Assembly (NCBI GenBank): GCA_013398015.1
Contig: VZRR01014165.1
Location: forward strand, 1,747,645 to 1,811,644
Direction of reading: 5' to 3'
DNA: 64,000 bases
Origin: Oreocharis arfaki
Taxonomy: Eukaryota; Chordata; Aves; Passeriformes; Paramythiidae
The notes under the pieces are model-generated. The model had not been told where the DNA came from, did no database searches, and saw only the letters and a program-made list of their open reading frames with translations. The translations under genes were made by a program, and so were the position numbers. How positions within the stretch are numbered: position 1 is the first letter of the stretch; each line of letters begins with the position of its first letter. Shown here piece by piece: positions 60,528-64,000 of the stretch.

Positions 60528-61260
60528 TGTATTGGTTTGGCACGGCCTGGTTTTGGGTAGCAGGGGGGCCGCAAAGGTGGCTCCTGTGAGGAGCTCCTGG
60601 AAGCTTCCCACCACGTCCAGCAGAGCCAATGGCTGATGGCTCTGAAGATGGACAAACTGCTGGCCAATGAGAGAGGCTGGTAACGCCTCTGTGATGACAT
60701 ATTTAAGAGGAAAATCAAAACAAAGTCACAAGATTTTGGGATTATAGTCAGAGAAGAGGAGGAGGTGAGAACATGTGATGGAAAACAACATGGAGACACC
60801 AAGGTCAGTGGAGAAGAAGGGGGAGGAGATGCTCCAGGCACTGGAGCCAAGATTCCTCTGCAGGCCATGGTGCAGCCCATGGTGAAGCAGCCCAGAGATC
60901 CACCCACAGCCCGTGGGGTAGGTGCCCGTGTCAGAGTGGGTGGATGCCTGGAGGAGGCTGTGATCCAGTGGAAGACCCNTCTCCCCGTGTTGTTGGTGGG
61001 AAGGAGGGAGGGGCTGGAGGGGGGGAGGTGTTTTAAGGGCTTATTTTACTTCTCATTATCCTCCTCTGATTCTGTTAGTAATATATTCACTTTGCAACTT
61101 AAGTTGAGCCTGTTTCACCCTTGATGTGTTTCTCTTGGTCCTTATGAAGCATTTGCTAACTTTTTTTTTTCCTTTTCACTCCTCTGCCCAGCTGTGGCAG
61201 GGGAGGGTGGCGAGCGGCTCTTGTGTGTGTCTGGCATTGGGCCAGTGTCAAATCACGACA
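60528..61260 (+). mobile_element. Solo LTR, plus strand, with perfect 5-bp TSD
   Basis: The LTR starts TGTATTGGTTTGGCACGG and ends CAAATCACGACA, bounded by identical CACAT copies. It belongs to the same family as those at 30.2 and 43.7 kb: GGTTTTGGGTAGCAGGGGGG, GGAAGCTTCCCACCACGTCC, a GTCAGTGGAGAAGAAGGGGG block, GGAGATGCTCCAGGCACTGG and GTGGGTGGATGCC follow in order. A TATA-like TATTTAAGAGG lies at 60700. It is about 733 bp with an N at 60979, at the place where the family carries repeated CTGGAGCAG-type units, so part of the LTR is missing from the assembly or was deleted. No internal retroviral sequence is present. Confidence 0.93.
60979..60979. other. Single-N join inside the LTR
   Basis: The N sits where this LTR family normally has several hundred bp of repeated CTGGAGCAG blocks. 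Collapse of that repeat is likely. Confidence 0.75.
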
Positions 61261-61265
61261 CACAT
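61261..61265. repeat. Target-site duplication CACAT, right copy
   Basis: Exact copy of 60523-60527, abutting the last base of the LTR. Confidence 0.93.
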
Positions 61266-61272
61266 GGTGCTT

Positions 61273-61310
61273 CATTCTAACCTAAGTGAATCATTCTAGG
61301 CTAAGTGAAT
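61273..61310. repeat. 19-bp tandem duplication
   Basis: Units 61273-61291 (CATTCTAACCTAAGTGAAT) and 61292-61310 (CATTCTAGGCTAAGTGAAT) differ at two bases. Confidence 0.9.
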
Positions 61311-61599
61311 CAAAAGAGCTGTGATCAGCCATGTTGGAGCTCTGTTTCATTCCATCATTCAGCAACATGAGGAACACTTCAGATCTGCTCCAAAAAGTAG
61401 GCATTGCTTACCACTCATGTAGGTATTTGCAGCAACCTCAATGGCAGAGCTCACTTTCCATTAAAGTCTGACAATTTGTCTAATTTTCCTTTGAAATCAC
61501 GAGAGAATGAGGATTACATGGAATATTCTTGGAAGGAGAGGAGGAAGAAAAGAGAGGCTGTAGGAGATCACATAAAACCTGCAATCCAGAGAAGCATAA

Positions 61600-61722
61600 T
61601 ACAGGACTTTCCAAGGGACTTTAAGCAACCTGGTCTAGGGGAAGATGTTCCTGTCCATGACAGGGGAGGATGGAGGTATGTGATTTTTAGTGTCCCCTCC
61701 AACCAAAACCATTCTATGACAC
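61600..61722 (+). mobile_element. CR1 LINE 3' fragment, plus strand
   Basis: TTTAAGCAACCTGGTCTAGG, then GATGTTCCTGTCCATGACAG, and the end TCCCCTCCAACCAAAACCAT with ATTCTATG: the last ~120 bp of a CR1. Confidence 0.88.
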
Positions 61723-64000
61723 ATTCTGTGGGGATGAATTATATCAAGTAGCAACATATGACGTAGAGAAAAGACAGTGTGAGTTAAACCTGGATATCAA
61801 ATGGGATTATGAGACTAAGTGTTCAATTTAGAACAAATAGACTGAAAGAGAAGCCAGTGGACTATGCTACTAACTGCAACTGTGTGAAACAAAAAAAACC
61901 AAGGTGTTGTATGACCAAGCACTAGAAAAAGAAAGGTTATGCACAAAATCTTTATATTAATTCAATTCATGATCACATCTTACTGTTATGTACTGGCATT
62001 CTTGTTCTGTCTATGCCTCCTGGTACAGTAGCAGGATCCCCTATTAGAAGTAGCACTGGTCTCACTCTCTGCAGAACTAGGAATTGCAATGTGCCATCAT
62101 ATCCAGCTTCTTGTCTTAAAAAATCAAATTGTCTTATTTTTTCCCTCTCCTTACCTGCCAAACAGTATTTTCCTGAGGACATGTCACAGTCTTCAGTCAT
62201 ACACATAGCTGATACTGAAAAGTATCACAAAAGAGAGCTCCTAAAGCTTTCTATTCTTTTCCTTTTTAGCTGTTAACAATAAAAATGAGAACAGTGATGT
62301 TGGAAGTGGAAAATCACAGATCGTTTATCTTTTGCCTTTCCCAGTCTGAACTTTCCATGTGACTAAGAAGAGCAGAATCCTCATTCATGATCCAGAGAAA
62401 GCTTTCCCTAAATATATCTATTGATAAAGGTATATGAAAGGGGGCTGTTCCTTCTTCATCACATACACTGAGGCTTGTCATGAGGTCAGAGTGACACACA
62501 CTCTTGTGCTATCTCAGGGGCCATTTACTCCGTAATCACTCACATGAAGTGGAACTACTCCAGCAATAGAAATTGAGACTGACCTACTGCAGATGTCCCA
62601 GAGAGTGATCTTCAAATGTCTGCTGCGGGATGTATAGATGTTACACATGAAGATGCTCTAGCCCCCTACTACTAGATAAAAGGTAGAGACCTCTCTCTTC
62701 CACAGTCTGTCTATTGTGAGATGAGGCATATATAAGTATCACAATCTAAAACAAGGTTCAAAGTTCTGAACCCTGCTCAGGTACTCCCAGTAGTGAAGAC
62801 TGTTCCTGTGTATCTAATTAATCTTTAAACATATATGGCACAGGGAAAAGGCTTTTAGGGTATCAGTGAAGAGTTTCCCCTCATTCTTACTCGTGTTGTT
62901 CCCAGGTAGTACTTGAAGGTTTTTCCACAAGATAGAGGCTTTGTGGCGTTTGATTCCCCTGAGGCAAAAACGAAATTTAGGGCAAAGGTGGCTCATATTC
63001 CGTGTGAATGTTCACATTCAGCTCCAAAGTAGCCAGGAACTACTGGATAAAGAAAAGTAACTTTAAAAAGTTGCTTTAAAAGTAGTGACCACAATCCTTT
63101 CTTGAAAGAGAAAGCTTAGTCAGTCCCTTTGTGAAAAAGTTCATGGTTGAAAACTTATTCAGAGGTAAAACATCAATTTCTCCAGTACTACCATCACCCA
63201 CTGCAGAAAATAGAATATCCATTGGGTGGTCTTTTCTGCAGCACTTGGCCCTCGTGACGTGTAAGGGATTTTTGCACAGAAATCTCTGTTGAGAGACCTT
63301 ACTTGCCAAACTTGGGGCGCTTTCAGGACTAGACACTTGGTGTGTCAGATGCTTTGCTCTGCATAACAGAGCATCTGTTGTTACCCTTCAGTCATTCCAA
63401 AGGCTACATTTGCAGGGTAAAATGGTGTGAGATAAAGGACCTGTTTTACAGTCCACAGTAATTTCACAGTAGAATAATCCCATTGATTTGGATGAAGTTT
63501 CACAAGTACTTGGCTGTTGCAGCTGAAAGGATAGTCAGACTAGTAGTATCAGGAGTTGAATGGAACTGAGCTCAGTTTGAGCTACCAGATGGGTGGAGTG
63601 ACCTGATTACCTGCATATAACAGCAAGAGAGGTTGGAGAGGTCAATCTCACTTTCAGCATGATACATGTTATGTCAAAATGGTTTGTGACAGCTCCCACT
63701 GGCTCAAGAATGACTCCTGCTGACTGAGAAATACTTATGACAGCTCCTACTGACCCAGCCAGTGGGAAACACCTCTTTAACTCAACTGGGATAGATGGTA
63801 CTGACAAAATACAAGAGGTCCAGGTCAGATCTCAAATCTTTGTCGGTACATTGCAGTCAGAAAATAAAGCCACATAGTCTGGTCCTCTTCCAAGTAGTTA
63901 ATCCAAACTGGAGTATCATAGCTTGCCTAATATGCTTAATAATGCATTGGATAAAGATCATAAGCGATTAATCTTCTTTCTGCTTTCTCTCTTGCTCAGC
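61723..64000. other. Unique DNA
   Basis: About 2.3 kb with several smooth minus-strand frames (61973-62206, 62814-62996, 63076-63336, 63607-63807), but translation of the intervening sequence has many stops and no consistent frame. I found no gene. Confidence 0.5.

Noticed and set aside
61973..63807. Series of smooth minus-strand frames that looked like a decayed gene
   Set aside because: Translating the intervening sequence in all three frames gave frequent stops, and the open pieces share no frame, splice sites or known motif.

Overview
The window looks like avian nuclear DNA, probably from a neoavian bird. It is AT-rich, eukaryotic and almost entirely non-coding. The evidence for a bird is the repeat content: many fragments of CR1 LINEs with the bird-type 3' end (ATTCTATG-like octamers), several solo LTRs of well-known avian endogenous-retrovirus families, and one ancient amniote MIR-type SINE. 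Family names come from recognition, not from a database search. There is no CpG-rich promoter, no multi-exon protein gene, no tRNA or rRNA gene, no CRISPR array and no bacterial feature. Nearly all open frames are chance ORFs of 60-155 codons.

Layout. 0-7.2 kb: a diverged minus-strand LTR (1.1-1.6 kb), a CR1 3' end (5.9-6.3 kb), then an assembly gap with a duplicated contig end and a (TTCCC)n tract, followed by a partial minus-strand LTR. 7.2-19 kb: mostly unique DNA with three LTR-like segments of uncertain limits (10.7-11.3, 13.2-13.8, 15.5 kb) and a MIR-like SINE (18.1 kb). 19-30 kb: CR1 3' end (19.1 kb), CR1 reverse-transcriptase fragment (25.2 kb), a GC-rich island (25.5-26.05 kb), a 540-bp solo LTR with an imperfect 5-bp target duplication (26.3-26.85 kb) and a CR1 endonuclease fragment (28.5-28.9 kb). 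30-43 kb: a truncated LTR (30.2 kb), a 409-bp solo LTR with perfect 5-bp target duplications (33.9 kb), an internally deleted CR1 (35.2 kb), an older CR1 (38.8 kb), and at 42.0-42.3 kb the only plausible coding exon, on the minus strand, with a perfect 95-bp tandem duplication across its 3' splice site. 43-46 kb: a long LTR broken by Ns, where contig ends are duplicated in an interleaved order, and which carries an inverted 161-bp copy of its own upstream flank. 46-64 kb: CR1 pieces at 47.2, 59.4 and 61.6 kb, an ERVK-like minus-strand LTR (49.4-50.0 kb), and a solo LTR with perfect 5-bp target duplications (60.5-61.3 kb).

The window reads as a gene desert or a very large intron shaped by retroelements. 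All retroviral remnants are LTRs alone; I saw no gag, pol or env region. The observations most worth checking are the candidate zinc-binding-type exon with its duplicated splice acceptor, the inverted templated insertion inside the 43.7-45.6 kb LTR, and the evidence that two contigs are in swapped order there.
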